From NCBI RefSeq assembly GCF_022063185.1, contig NZ_CP091914.1:62001-126000 (forward strand): 64,000 bases of DNA, given 5' to 3'. Positions 1 to 8,146 of the stretch are shown here, piece by piece; the first letter of the stretch is position 1; each line of letters starts with the position of its first letter. This stretch comes from Nostoc sp. UHCC 0870. GTDB lineage: Bacteria; Cyanobacteriota; Cyanobacteriia; Cyanobacteriales; Nostocaceae. The translations under genes and the position numbers were made by a program. The notes beneath the pieces are model-generated. The model searched no databases. It was not told the origin of the DNA and was given only the letters and a program-made list of their open reading frames with translations.

Positions 1-1270
1 TGGCATGGGATTGGATAATATCAAATACCTTAATTAATTCTGGTTTAGAAAGGATACTTGTACCCGCAAAATAACCACTACGCATAGGAAATTCCGGTAA
101 GATTTTATAAGGTTTTAAAACTTTTTCAATATCTTTACGAATTGTAGCTTTTTCGCTATTAGGGTTGTAAATTACCCCAGCTTGTGCAAGATATTTAGTC
201 ATAGTTTCCAAGCTACCACCACCCACGTTAGCTAAAAAAGGATAGTGGAGAATAAAGCGGATTGTACCGATTAAACGCTCAAAAACTTGTTTGTCTGAGT
301 AAGAGTGTACTGCACTTAAAGATATCAATTCATCACTATCAAATTCTTGAGCATTTTCATTGGTAATAGGGAAAGTCGCATTAATAATTCCTTGAGTTTC
401 CAGCCATTTCAAATCCGCCGCTATAGCATCTTCCTTGGCGTAAACTGCACCCCGCAATTTAGTCATCATGCTAGTAATCTCTTCCAGGGAATTAGTAAAA
501 TTAGGAATATATCCGAGAATATTTTCTAATAATTCAGGTTTAGTTAGGTGGAATTCACCAATCCCAGGATAGTTAATGATTAAGAATATCAAATACATCA
601 AACGCTCAAAATCTAACAGATGACCATAACGGTGGGGTGTGATATTTGCATGACGATTTTGGAAATTGACAATTTGACGGGGAACACCTGCAATTAGTTT
701 AGCAATTTGGTGTAGCGAAAATTTGGGTGTAGTAACATCAATTTTATTGACTGCGGCGAATCCTTCTCCAGTAATGGGCGGAAAATCTTGCAGCAGCTTA
801 TACATACTCTCAATAATATTTGAGGGAACTTGGCGTTGGCGTTGTTGATTCCATTCAATGCAAGTTGAAAGGGGAGTTTGTAAGTACCAACCAATCCAGT
901 TGGGTTGAGTTAATTCCCATTGAGCAACTTGGGCGTTGACTTTGAGTAAAAAGTCCATGCGAAAACAACGCTTAAAATTGGTAGCATCATAGACTACACT
1001 TTTACCTTCGCTCAATACAGTACAAATACGGTGAATGGCAATGTCTTCAATTTTATGCCATTCCCCTTGAATTGTCGCATCACCATATAACTCTTCGCGG
1101 ATGTCGTCAGTCGAGATGATTTCACAATTTCCCAAGCTAGATATGAGTTTCGCGAAGGTAGATTTACCGCTTCCTGGTGTCCCAATGAGAAAATGAGCAT
1201 AGACCGCCGTAGGTATCGCTTTTGAGTCGGTTTTAGTTGATACTTGATTCTTGATTATGGCAGTTGGCAT
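1..1270 (-). CDS. P-loop NTPase/kinase-like protein (partial, C-terminus outside window)
   Basis: An uninterrupted minus-strand frame starts with ATG at 1270 and runs off the left edge, giving at least 423 residues. A Walker A motif GTPGSGKST lies near residue 32, and DATNF follows about 60 residues later. This matches the polynucleotide-kinase/zeta-toxin-like AAA_33 fold, which uses ATP to phosphorylate a small or nucleic-acid substrate. After about residue 250 there is a helical region ending in a segment (RKDIEKVLKPYKI) that resembles the winged-helix part of WYL-type regulators, so the missing C-terminus may be regulatory. It lies downstream of, and on the same strand as, the cmr operon, with tnpB between. 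The P-loop class is well supported. Substrate and function are unknown. Confidence 0.75.
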   Translation of the reverse strand, partial: MPTAIIKNQVSTKTDSKAIPTAVYAHFLIGTPGSGKSTFAKLISSLGNCEIISTDDIREELYGDATIQGEWHKIEDIAIHRICTVLSEGKSVVYDATNFKRCFRMDFLLKVNAQVAQWELTQPNWIGWYLQTPLSTCIEWNQQRQRQVPSNIIESMYKLLQDFPPITGEGFAAVNKIDVTTPKFSLHQIAKLIAGVPRQIVNFQNRHANITPHRYGHLLDFERLMYLIFLIINYPGIGEFHLTKPELLENILGYIPNFTNSLEEITSMMTKLRGAVYAKEDAIAADLKWLETQGIINATFPITNENAQEFDSDELISLSAVHSYSDKQVFERLIGTIRFILHYPFLANVGGGSLETMTKYLAQAGVIYNPNSEKATIRKDIEKVLKPYKILPEFPMRSGYFAGTSILSKPELIKVFDIIQSHA

Positions 1271-1582
1271 ATCAGGTAATATTTGTTTCGCTGGGCTTGT
1301 TATATCTGATATTAAACTGCGATCGTCTTTTCTAGTCCAGTGCTGGTGCGAATGACGATTTTTTATAGGGAAATTCTAGAATCTTCTGTCAAATTCCATA
1401 AAGCTATAACCATCTTCAATTATCTATAAAAAACAAAATACCCAATTTTTTAGATAAATCGGGTATCTCCCATACTGGGTCTTGTTTCCATTAAATCATC
1501 TGCTATATAAATCCTAGACAAGTCTAGACATTTATTTCTTACTTCACTGGGAGCATGGGAGCGGTTATCCCTCAGTAAGCTT
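1271..1582. other. Intergenic: putative tnpB element end
   Basis: No gene is seen. It holds a perfect 6-bp inverted repeat with a 2-nt loop (CTAGAC/GTCTAG, 1514-1527) and an 11-bp motif TGGGAGCATGG at 1548-1558 that recurs at 2681-2691, on the other side of tnpB. These sit where the right end and guide-RNA region of an IS200/IS605-type element is expected. Exact element boundaries could not be fixed. An ATACCC/GGGTAT pair near 1439-1467 could form a weak hairpin. Confidence 0.4.
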
Positions 1583-2659
1583 TCAAGGTTTAGCCAACCT
1601 CGATAAATTAATTGCGGCGTTTAAATCTCTATCCATTGAATGACCACAACTACCACAGTTATAGGTTCTTTCTTTGAGTGGCATATCTTGAATATGACCA
1701 CAATTTGAACAGGTTTTACTGGATGGATACCAACGATCTGCAATAATTATTTCACAACCAAACTTTTTAGCTTTATATTCCAACTGCCTTTTGAACTCAT
1801 AGAAACCGCAATCAGCAATGACTTGGGACAATTTATGGTTAGATAACATCCCAGAAACATTTAAATCTTCTACTACTATTTTTGCGTGGTTTTTACATAA
1901 GAAAGTAGTAATTTGATGAAGAGTATTATTTCTGAGATTTGCGACCCTAGCATGATGTCTGGCTAGTTTAAGTTTGGTTTTATGTCTATTGTTAGAGCCT
2001 TTAACTTTTTGAGAAAGTTTTCTAGAAAGTCTTTTGAGCTTTCTTAAATTAGCTTGATAGTATTTTGGGTTAGGAAATACTACCCCAGTTGATAATGTAG
2101 CTAATTCTTTCACCCCTAAATCAACACCTACAACTTGGTGCTGCTTTTGAGTTATTTCATTTTCCTGCTCGTAAGCAAAAGAAATATACCAACTATCAGC
2201 AATTCGAGATATAGTGATTGATTTACAAGTTGTATGTGGTAAACTTTCATGAGTTTTTACCCATCCAATTGTAGGTAACTTAATGGATGTCCCGCCTACA
2301 GGAATAGTTTGACCGCTAGCATCTATAGTAAAAGAATCATGTTTACCTTTCTTTTTGAAATTAGGATAACCACTCTTGCCAGAAAAGAACCTGCCAAATG
2401 CTGAACCTAAATTATCAAAAGAGTATTGAGTTATTTTCTGACAAATTCCCTTTTCTTTAATCCATGTAAATTCAGGTTTTACGTGATTGTTAAAGAATTT
2501 TTTGAGCAGGTATTTGTTAGGCTTTAATCCATCTTTAACAAAGCTATTCCAAGTAGCAAGACCCCAATTATAAGTAAATCTCGCAATTCCCGCGTGCTTA
2601 CTCATGATTATTTTTTGCTCTTGACTTAGTTTGAGCTTTGTTTTGATAGATAAAAGCAT
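1583..2659 (-). CDS. tnpB: IS200/IS605-family TnpB RNA-guided endonuclease
   Basis: The protein is about 358 residues from the internal ATG at 2659. The frame is open up to 2701, but the extra 14 residues do not fit the family N-terminus. RuvC-like active-site residues are visible: Asp in GVDLG (about 180), Glu in VVEDLN (about 264) and Asp in DRDLNAA (about 345). A four-cysteine zinc ribbon, CSNC...CGSC, precedes the last motif. TnpB nucleases use a guide RNA from the element's right end to cut DNA next to a short TAM and so help the transposon persist. All catalytic residues look intact. No tnpA (Y1 transposase) is nearby, so the element is non-autonomous or was mobilised in trans. It lies between the P-loop gene and the csx1 gene on the same strand. 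Confidence 0.93.
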   Translation of the reverse strand: MLLSIKTKLKLSQEQKIIMSKHAGIARFTYNWGLATWNSFVKDGLKPNKYLLKKFFNNHVKPEFTWIKEKGICQKITQYSFDNLGSAFGRFFSGKSGYPNFKKKGKHDSFTIDASGQTIPVGGTSIKLPTIGWVKTHESLPHTTCKSITISRIADSWYISFAYEQENEITQKQHQVVGVDLGVKELATLSTGVVFPNPKYYQANLRKLKRLSRKLSQKVKGSNNRHKTKLKLARHHARVANLRNNTLHQITTFLCKNHAKIVVEDLNVSGMLSNHKLSQVIADCGFYEFKRQLEYKAKKFGCEIIIADRWYPSSKTCSNCGHIQDMPLKERTYNCGSCGHSMDRDLNAAINLSRLAKP

Positions 2660-2701
2660 TTGACACGACCTTTTCAAATGTGGGAGCATGGCATAATACA
2701 C

Positions 2702-3176
2702 GTATTATATAAGCAAGTCAACCTATTTTAGATTTTGGATTTGAGGTTTTAGTAGGGGTGGGTTCACTGATATCCTCAATTATTCACGATGATTCGGGTA
2801 AACCTGCCCCTACTGCACCCATACAGGTATGCTCCCTGGAATTAAACGCTAATAGCTTAAGTGATGCTATCGAGAAAATATCTAGAAAGCAATAAACAGT
2901 TGACTAGGATTGTCTATTTATGTCTAGCAAATTGGTTACTAGTAATCATCTCCACATTGTTAGTAGAGACTAGTACAATTTCAGCGATCGCCTGTCAATA
3001 TCTCCTTTTTGAAAAAAACCTCAAATCTAGTCACAGGAAGCATTTGAGAGTTTGCGCGAACCCCGATTTCCCTGGAAATTGCTCAAAAGCAGAATAGACA
3101 AGGGTTTGAGGGTTATATAACAACTGTTAGATCAAAACAGCTATAGGTTCGCGCGATTATCCTCTCCTCAAACTCA
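2702..3176. other. Intergenic region without a convincing gene
   Basis: A 78-codon plus-strand frame (2861-3097) has no recognisable features and is not called. A HIP1 octamer lies near 2986. A 9-bp inverted pair, GCGCGAACC (3054-3062) and GGTTCGCGC (3146-3154), brackets the last part before the csx1 stop. The sequence TTGAC at 2717-2721 (minus strand), just outside tnpB, could be the TAM-like left boundary of the TnpB element. Confidence 0.4.
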
Positions 3177-4853
3177 TCAATGCAATCCATCTTGAGTTAA
3201 CTGAGTTAGAACCCAGTCACGAACATCAGAGTAGATATAGTAAGGACTATTCAAGCCTACATAGTGACTTACAGGGTTATTAAAAATTCGTGCTGTTTGC
3301 TGACTGATAGTCGTGATTTCTGTCAAAATTTCTGTCGGGGAACAAGCTTGATTAGCATATTTAATCTTGTACTTTCTATCTTTTTCTAGGATTTTTACCA
3401 TACTTTCTAAAGAAACACCCTGAGAACTATGAATGATTTGGTTTCTTTTATCAATCCAATAATCCAGCCTATCTAAAGATTCAGTAATTTTTTGCCAAGC
3501 AGTTTTTTCTACTATATCATTTCTATAGTTAATAAGAGCATCCACAAAATTCCATTTACTAAACCTGCCTGGTAACCGATACAAAGATTTTTCATTACTT
3601 TTTTTACCTTCTTTTTTCTCAAAAATTTGCCATAATTGAGATTCTACTTGCTTTTTATTGACATACCAATCATCAGGATAGTTAATTTTATCAAAATATT
3701 TCAACCCTCCTAATTCTTTGATAATATCATGTAAAACTTCTTCACCAAAAGAAGCTAACCTAGATAAGAAATGAGCAATTTGGTTCAATTGCCAAAAAAT
3801 ACGGCATTGAGTATAAATATTCAAAAGCCGATCATAATTATCATCGCAAATTAACTTATGTAAATTACTAGATTGACGCAAATATTTATTCTCAGCCTTT
3901 TTCAAGTCTTGACTGGCTTTAAAATTATCTAAATTAAAACAGTCTACCGCTACATTTAAGGCTATAATAACCTGTTCAATTAAATCATCATTAACTGTAC
4001 TTACATCAATCACATTTTCTTGTATTAAGGATTGCAAATATTCCTGATAGCTCCTCATTAATTGAATAGAACCATCAAAATCCCAGCGTTGTAAAATTTG
4101 ATTAATTGCCTGATATTTTTGTCCTCGAATGTATAGCCAATAAGCATTTAACTTGCATGGGGAAGCTTTCCCTGCTAAAACTTTAACAATATCTAATTCT
4201 GGCTCTAGATAAGCTTGGAAATCTACACTCAAAGCCATAACTTGGATTCGCAAAGCGATTTGCATTTGCGGTGTACCACCCTTGAGACTAATTAGAATCT
4301 TATCCTGTCCCTGACTTATTTTCTGCAACTGTTCATAATAGTAATTAAACAGAGCATCTTGCTCAACAGGTTTAATGTTTTGGGGAATTATAATTGGTGT
4401 GATTTGCAAATCCAAAATTTCTCGTTTCAACCAAATATTGAGAATTTTAGCAAGATTAATAGTATCTGTAGGATAGCCGGAAACTTCAGTCGGTGGTTGA
4501 TCAGTAACAAAATAGTAAACGTGTTTGACATGAAACTTTTCCTGTGCAGTTTTAATAATTCCCCATATTCTGCCAGGACGCAATCTAGAATGCCATTGTT
4601 CAGGATTTTGTTGATAATTTTCTAATATTTGGTGAGTTAAATCTCGAAAGGAAGCATTATTATTCAGCTTTAGTTCATCACATAAAAATTCTTGGATGAA
4701 TGATTCACGCTGAGTCCAAAGTGCTGCTTCATTAGAATTTGCAGGTGGTAACTTAATATTTGGTTCATTCCGGTCAAATTTTATGGGAAAATAGTAATCT
4801 TCGATTTTAACTGCTAAGTCAGAAGTGCCGATATTAGCAATAAGGATAGACAT
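3177..4853 (-). CDS. CARF-HEPN ribonuclease (Csx1/Csm6-like type III CRISPR ancillary effector)
   Basis: The protein is 558 residues from the ATG at 4853. The frame extends 18 codons further, but the family-like start is MSILIANIGTSDL. The N-terminal Rossmann-like CARF domain shows GTSDL at the first strand and a glycine-rich loop KGGTPQM near residues 191-197, the sites where CARF domains bind cyclic oligoadenylate. The helical C-terminal half carries RNQIIH (R470-x4-H475), the HEPN RNase signature. In characterised type III systems Cas10 makes cyclic oligoadenylate on target-RNA binding, and this activates Csm6/Csx1 to cut RNA non-specifically. It is the last gene of the cmr operon, about 260 bp after the cmr6/cmr1 fusion. 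The subfamily is uncertain, so no symbol is given. Confidence 0.87.
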   Translation of the reverse strand: MSILIANIGTSDLAVKIEDYYFPIKFDRNEPNIKLPPANSNEAALWTQRESFIQEFLCDELKLNNNASFRDLTHQILENYQQNPEQWHSRLRPGRIWGIIKTAQEKFHVKHVYYFVTDQPPTEVSGYPTDTINLAKILNIWLKREILDLQITPIIIPQNIKPVEQDALFNYYYEQLQKISQGQDKILISLKGGTPQMQIALRIQVMALSVDFQAYLEPELDIVKVLAGKASPCKLNAYWLYIRGQKYQAINQILQRWDFDGSIQLMRSYQEYLQSLIQENVIDVSTVNDDLIEQVIIALNVAVDCFNLDNFKASQDLKKAENKYLRQSSNLHKLICDDNYDRLLNIYTQCRIFWQLNQIAHFLSRLASFGEEVLHDIIKELGGLKYFDKINYPDDWYVNKKQVESQLWQIFEKKEGKKSNEKSLYRLPGRFSKWNFVDALINYRNDIVEKTAWQKITESLDRLDYWIDKRNQIIHSSQGVSLESMVKILEKDRKYKIKYANQACSPTEILTEITTISQQTARIFNNPVSHYVGLNSPYYIYSDVRDWVLTQLTQDGLH

Positions 4854-5079
4854 ATTTTGGTTCTCACTAAGCCTAATTTTTGCGGAATTGGATAAACTGA
4901 ACAGCAAGATTTAACAAGGAACAGTGAACAGTTATCAGGCATATCAGCATAGACTTCAATCCAGAGATTTAACTGATAACTGATAATTGGTTTATCGTAA
5001 ATTCAAGGGTTTAAGACCCCTACGTCTACACGTAGTATCAGTTGAGTTGGGGTTTAAATCCCCGACTCCAACTGTCTTT

Positions 5080-5111
5080 AATTTTGAATTTTGAATTTTG
5101 AATTTTGAATT
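5080..5111. repeat. Heptameric tandem repeat (TTTGAAT, about 4.5 copies)
   Basis: About four and a half head-to-tail copies of a TTTGAAT heptamer end just before the cmr6/cmr1 stop codon. They belong to the short tandemly repeated repetitive (STRR) type common in heterocystous cyanobacteria. Just upstream are paired GGGGTTTAAATCCCC-type short palindromes (about 5049-5063), which may act as a transcription end. Confidence 0.7.
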
Positions 5112-5112
5112 G

Positions 5113-6981
5113 TTAAAATCTCCCCTGCCAAATTTCTTGATATTCCTTGATAGGATACTCTCGTTGCATTAACGAATCGAAATATGCTTTACGAATTGGG
5201 TTATCAACCCCGAAAATAGTTATGACATCAAAGCGATCGCCAATACGCGCAATCCAAATCGGCGATCGCATCCGTATCGAACCACACAATTCGGAGTCAT
5301 AACCATTACCTATCCTGGCTTTTTGATGCAGCAAGGCTAAAGCTGGAGGTTTATCATGACTAAAGTCACCCTGAACGCAGATAATCCGACAGTTGCTATC
5401 AACCGCCTCTGCCCAATCACCAGTTCTGGTTGCGGTTCTTGGCTGTGTATAATCGAAAGATAACTGAGTCAGTCTTGATAGATTCGTATAAAAAGAATTT
5501 AACCGACTACGAAAAAGACTTTGAAACTGATCTAACTGTCTAGGGCAATTCCAATATTTATTTTCTGGACTTTCGCTCATGAGTTTGACAGTTGAACCAC
5601 GCCAAAAAGGGGGTCTAGAATTGCGCCTTTCTTGGCGAGAATAACATGGTCTTCTTGCTCCTTGACCAACACCACCAAGATGAAAAGTTAGCCATGTTAA
5701 ACTTGCTAACAAGTTTGTCAAAGCTGTTTGCTCTTCAGGCTGCATCTCTCGAACAACTTGTGACTGATATAAAATTAAACTTCCTGTAGCTAATCCAAAT
5801 TCTTCTTCATCATCTTGAGCATTATTGCGGATGATTTTACCATCAGGAAGTTCTAATTGAAACATTCCCAGTGTAGCTGTAGGGTCAATACCTCCAAAAA
5901 TCTTTAATTCCCATTCTTTAACTATATCTGCCTCCAAGACTCCCAAAGCTAATGTCCGAAACCAATAACGCAACATAGAACGAAAAGCTGGAGGACGGAT
6001 TTCAGATTTTGCCTCTCCTGGTGGTTTCCATCCTGTCCCTTCACTATTTTTTGCCCAATTTTTAAATCCCTGTCTTCCGTGGACTAATTGTCCCTGCAAT
6101 TTAAATTTAACACTCAGAATTGATTTCCGTTTTTTCGGTTTTTCTTGTTCTGCTTGAGTTTTAACATCTAACACTCCATAACCACTATTGACCCTTGAAC
6201 CAACACCTTGATTCAGACCTTTAATTAACCATTGTTGAACACGGTTAAGTATTTCTAGATTCTGGCTATTATGTACACGTAAACCAACTACAAAAGTCAC
6301 TTTTCGCAATGATAAAAATACATTAGGATTAGTTTTATATTGAGGATTATCACCATCCCATGTCCAGATAGAATTTGCCATATCCGGTACTAATCCAGAT
6401 ACTTCATCTGGGGAATCTTCATCTATTTCTGGGAATGGTAAGGGGTAAGCATCAAGAAAAATCACTTTCCCCATACAAGCAGTTGGTTCAATATCGCCAA
6501 ATATTTCTCGAATCTCATCGTCAGTGACATTGCGATCGCGTCTTGCCATTTCTCGCGCCACACCCTTTAATGTAGAGCTAGGGATAGAAGGCATACCCAA
6601 AGCATCAAACGCAGGTAATAACATCGATGCTGGCCCTCGCATCCCTCCCACACGCACCCGCCAAGATGCAGTAGCCTCAAATGATACTGTAGCTAACCTC
6701 CGAGTACGGTCTGTTAATGTTTTCAGTCGAGAATCATAGTTACTTATTTCTTGTAATTTATCCAGCAGTTGTATAACTTCACCGTTGTTGACTAAATCAA
6801 TTTGTGTGGCTAATTTTTTCCCCCGTTCAGAAGTGTCATTTGGTTTTTCTCGTAAAATCCGCATCCATCGCAGATATTCGACAAAACTAGCTTCTTCTAC
6901 AGGATTTGGATTGCGATTTAAAGGGTGATTTAGCCAAGGATTAGTGGGAATAGGTTGTTGTCGTTCTCCAGCATTGGTCAT
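5113..6981 (-). CDS. Cmr6-Cmr1 fusion protein (type III-B RAMP subunits)
   Basis: One continuous 622-residue frame contains two RAMP subunits. Residues 1 to about 275 are Cmr6-like: a helical N-terminus, an IPSSTLKG motif in the first RAMP fold, and a glycine-rich loop GLNQGVGSRVNSGYG near 250-270. After a basic linker, residues about 285-622 are Cmr1-like: IRPPAFRSMLRYWFR, then FGG, then a second Gly/Arg-rich loop LGGVGQGARR. In known Cmr complexes Cmr6 and Cmr1 are separate proteins capping the 3' end of the crRNA. A fusion would fix them one to one. The gene lies between cmr5 and csx1. No frameshift or internal stop is seen, so it looks functional. Domain assignment is by motif reading only. 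Confidence 0.85.
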   Translation of the reverse strand: MTNAGERQQPIPTNPWLNHPLNRNPNPVEEASFVEYLRWMRILREKPNDTSERGKKLATQIDLVNNGEVIQLLDKLQEISNYDSRLKTLTDRTRRLATVSFEATASWRVRVGGMRGPASMLLPAFDALGMPSIPSSTLKGVAREMARRDRNVTDDEIREIFGDIEPTACMGKVIFLDAYPLPFPEIDEDSPDEVSGLVPDMANSIWTWDGDNPQYKTNPNVFLSLRKVTFVVGLRVHNSQNLEILNRVQQWLIKGLNQGVGSRVNSGYGVLDVKTQAEQEKPKKRKSILSVKFKLQGQLVHGRQGFKNWAKNSEGTGWKPPGEAKSEIRPPAFRSMLRYWFRTLALGVLEADIVKEWELKIFGGIDPTATLGMFQLELPDGKIIRNNAQDDEEEFGLATGSLILYQSQVVREMQPEEQTALTNLLASLTWLTFHLGGVGQGARRPCYSRQERRNSRPPFWRGSTVKLMSESPENKYWNCPRQLDQFQSLFRSRLNSFYTNLSRLTQLSFDYTQPRTATRTGDWAEAVDSNCRIICVQGDFSHDKPPALALLHQKARIGNGYDSELCGSIRMRSPIWIARIGDRFDVITIFGVDNPIRKAYFDSLMQREYPIKEYQEIWQGRF

Positions 6982-7058
6982 ATTAACAGTTCCTAGCTTT
7001 TTAATGTTGCTGTACTTGTTTAATTAGAGATTATCTATAAAGTAAAAAGAAAATTACT

Positions 7059-7313
7059 GTAGGGTGTGTTAGGCGCATATTTTCGAGATAATTTGTCACA
7101 AAAAACTATCTGAGTGCCTAACGCACCGCCATGTAATATGGTGCGTTACGGCTAATTATAATTGTCTGCTTGTCTCAAATCCTTTCATAGCCGTAACACA
7201 CCCTACTTAATATTTACTTTATAACTAACTACTAAAAATATTTGATATGTAGAGTGCGTCAGCCGAAAAAATATTGAACATACCGATAAATGATTCGTAC
7301 TGACGCACCATAC
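7059..7313. repeat. Two MITE-like inverted-repeat units between cmr5 and cmr6/1
   Basis: The 331-bp gap between the two genes is largely palindromic. Unit 1 is bounded by GTAGGGTGTGTTA (7059-7071) and its exact complement (7194-7206), with an inner GTGCGTTACGGCT/AGCCGTAAC pair. Unit 2 is bounded by GTAGAGTGCGTCAG (7249-7262) and an imperfect complement (7300-7313) that reaches the cmr5 stop codon. The same terminal motif, GTAGGGTGCGTCAG, occurs again after position 7840. These are probably non-autonomous mobile repeats, and folded RNA here could affect operon read-through. Confidence 0.75.
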
Positions 7314-7762
7314 TAACTACCAACTGTAGTTGCTTGATTAGTAGTTTGATTTACACCATTATTAGACTTTGGTTTAGCGTATAATGCTTCAGCCCAAAAC
7401 GAAAATTCCCGTGCTACTTGCAGTGCAACTCCTGTTAATCCCAAATATTCTGACGCAGACAAACCAATAATTTTTCTCATTCCTTCCATACCTATAAGTG
7501 GGTTAGGTTGCGTATTTGGGTAAACTAATTCTCCTAATGTTTGAAAAAAGCATCTCACAATCTTCTGTTTTTGGATCTGATTAACTAAAGCAGGGTCTTC
7601 CCCTTTTAATCGCATTAATCCCCAGGTAGCAATATAAGTATAAAGTTCAACCGCTTGACTTTTTTGTTCATCATGATGTTTGGCATCTTGCGTACTGTCC
7701 TTAACTGTTTTGAGATTTTGATAAACCTTAATGGAATTTTTGCGAGGATCGTAATTAGCCAT
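7313..7762 (-). CDS. cmr5: Cmr5, small subunit of type III-B effector complex
   Basis: A 149-residue, mainly helical protein close to the family's usual length. It has a basic N-terminus, a central YIATWGLMRLKG helix and a C-terminal helix ending FSFWAEALYA, the usual close of Cmr5. In Cmr complexes several Cmr5 copies form the inner filament alongside Cmr4. It sits between cmr4 and the cmr6/cmr1 fusion. The C-terminal tail is rich in Asn, Gln and Thr and is probably disordered. The stop codon abuts a palindromic repeat, which may have replaced the original spacer. Confidence 0.85.
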   Translation of the reverse strand: MANYDPRKNSIKVYQNLKTVKDSTQDAKHHDEQKSQAVELYTYIATWGLMRLKGEDPALVNQIQKQKIVRCFFQTLGELVYPNTQPNPLIGMEGMRKIIGLSASEYLGLTGVALQVAREFSFWAEALYAKPKSNNGVNQTTNQATTVGS

Positions 7763-8146
7763 TTATTTTCTTCCTATGTACATAATGATGGAATTAATTC
7801 TCAGTTTAGAGACTTCCAGGTAAAAAAATATGGCACATTGTAGGGTGCGTCAGTGCGTGAAAACCTAGCTACACCAAGAATTTATTTATACTGACGCACC
7901 CTACCAAAGCATGAATCTAGGATAATTTAATATCTGGAAATCCCTGAAGCAATGAAACATCCCGCACAATTTTTTAACCAACTTTGGGGGGTTAAATCAC
8001 CGGACGCTCACGGACTCGCTACCGCTACGCAAAACGTAATTGCGTTGGCGTTAGCCTTGCCGCAGGCTATTGCGAATTGCGTTAGCGTAGCGTCTCGTAG
8101 AGAAGCGGGACGTTAGTCCATTGCGAATTGCGAATTGCGAATTGAC
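7763..8146. repeat. Intergenic repeats between cmr4 and cmr5
   Basis: No gene is seen. A perfect 15-bp inverted repeat GTAGGGTGCGTCAGT (7840-7854) pairs with 7890-7904 to give a 65-bp MITE-like unit. From about 7985 to 8143 there is a second repeat family: GCGTTAGCGTAGCGTCTCG followed by AGAGAAGCGGGACG, then tandem GAATTGC heptamers up to the cmr4 stop. The same block recurs near 13990-14390, 18985-19040, 33945-34026 and 44550-44620. Confidence 0.75.

Noticed and set aside
2861..3097. 78-codon plus-strand frame
   Set aside because: No ribosome-binding site, family or coding signature, although it contains a hydrophobic stretch.
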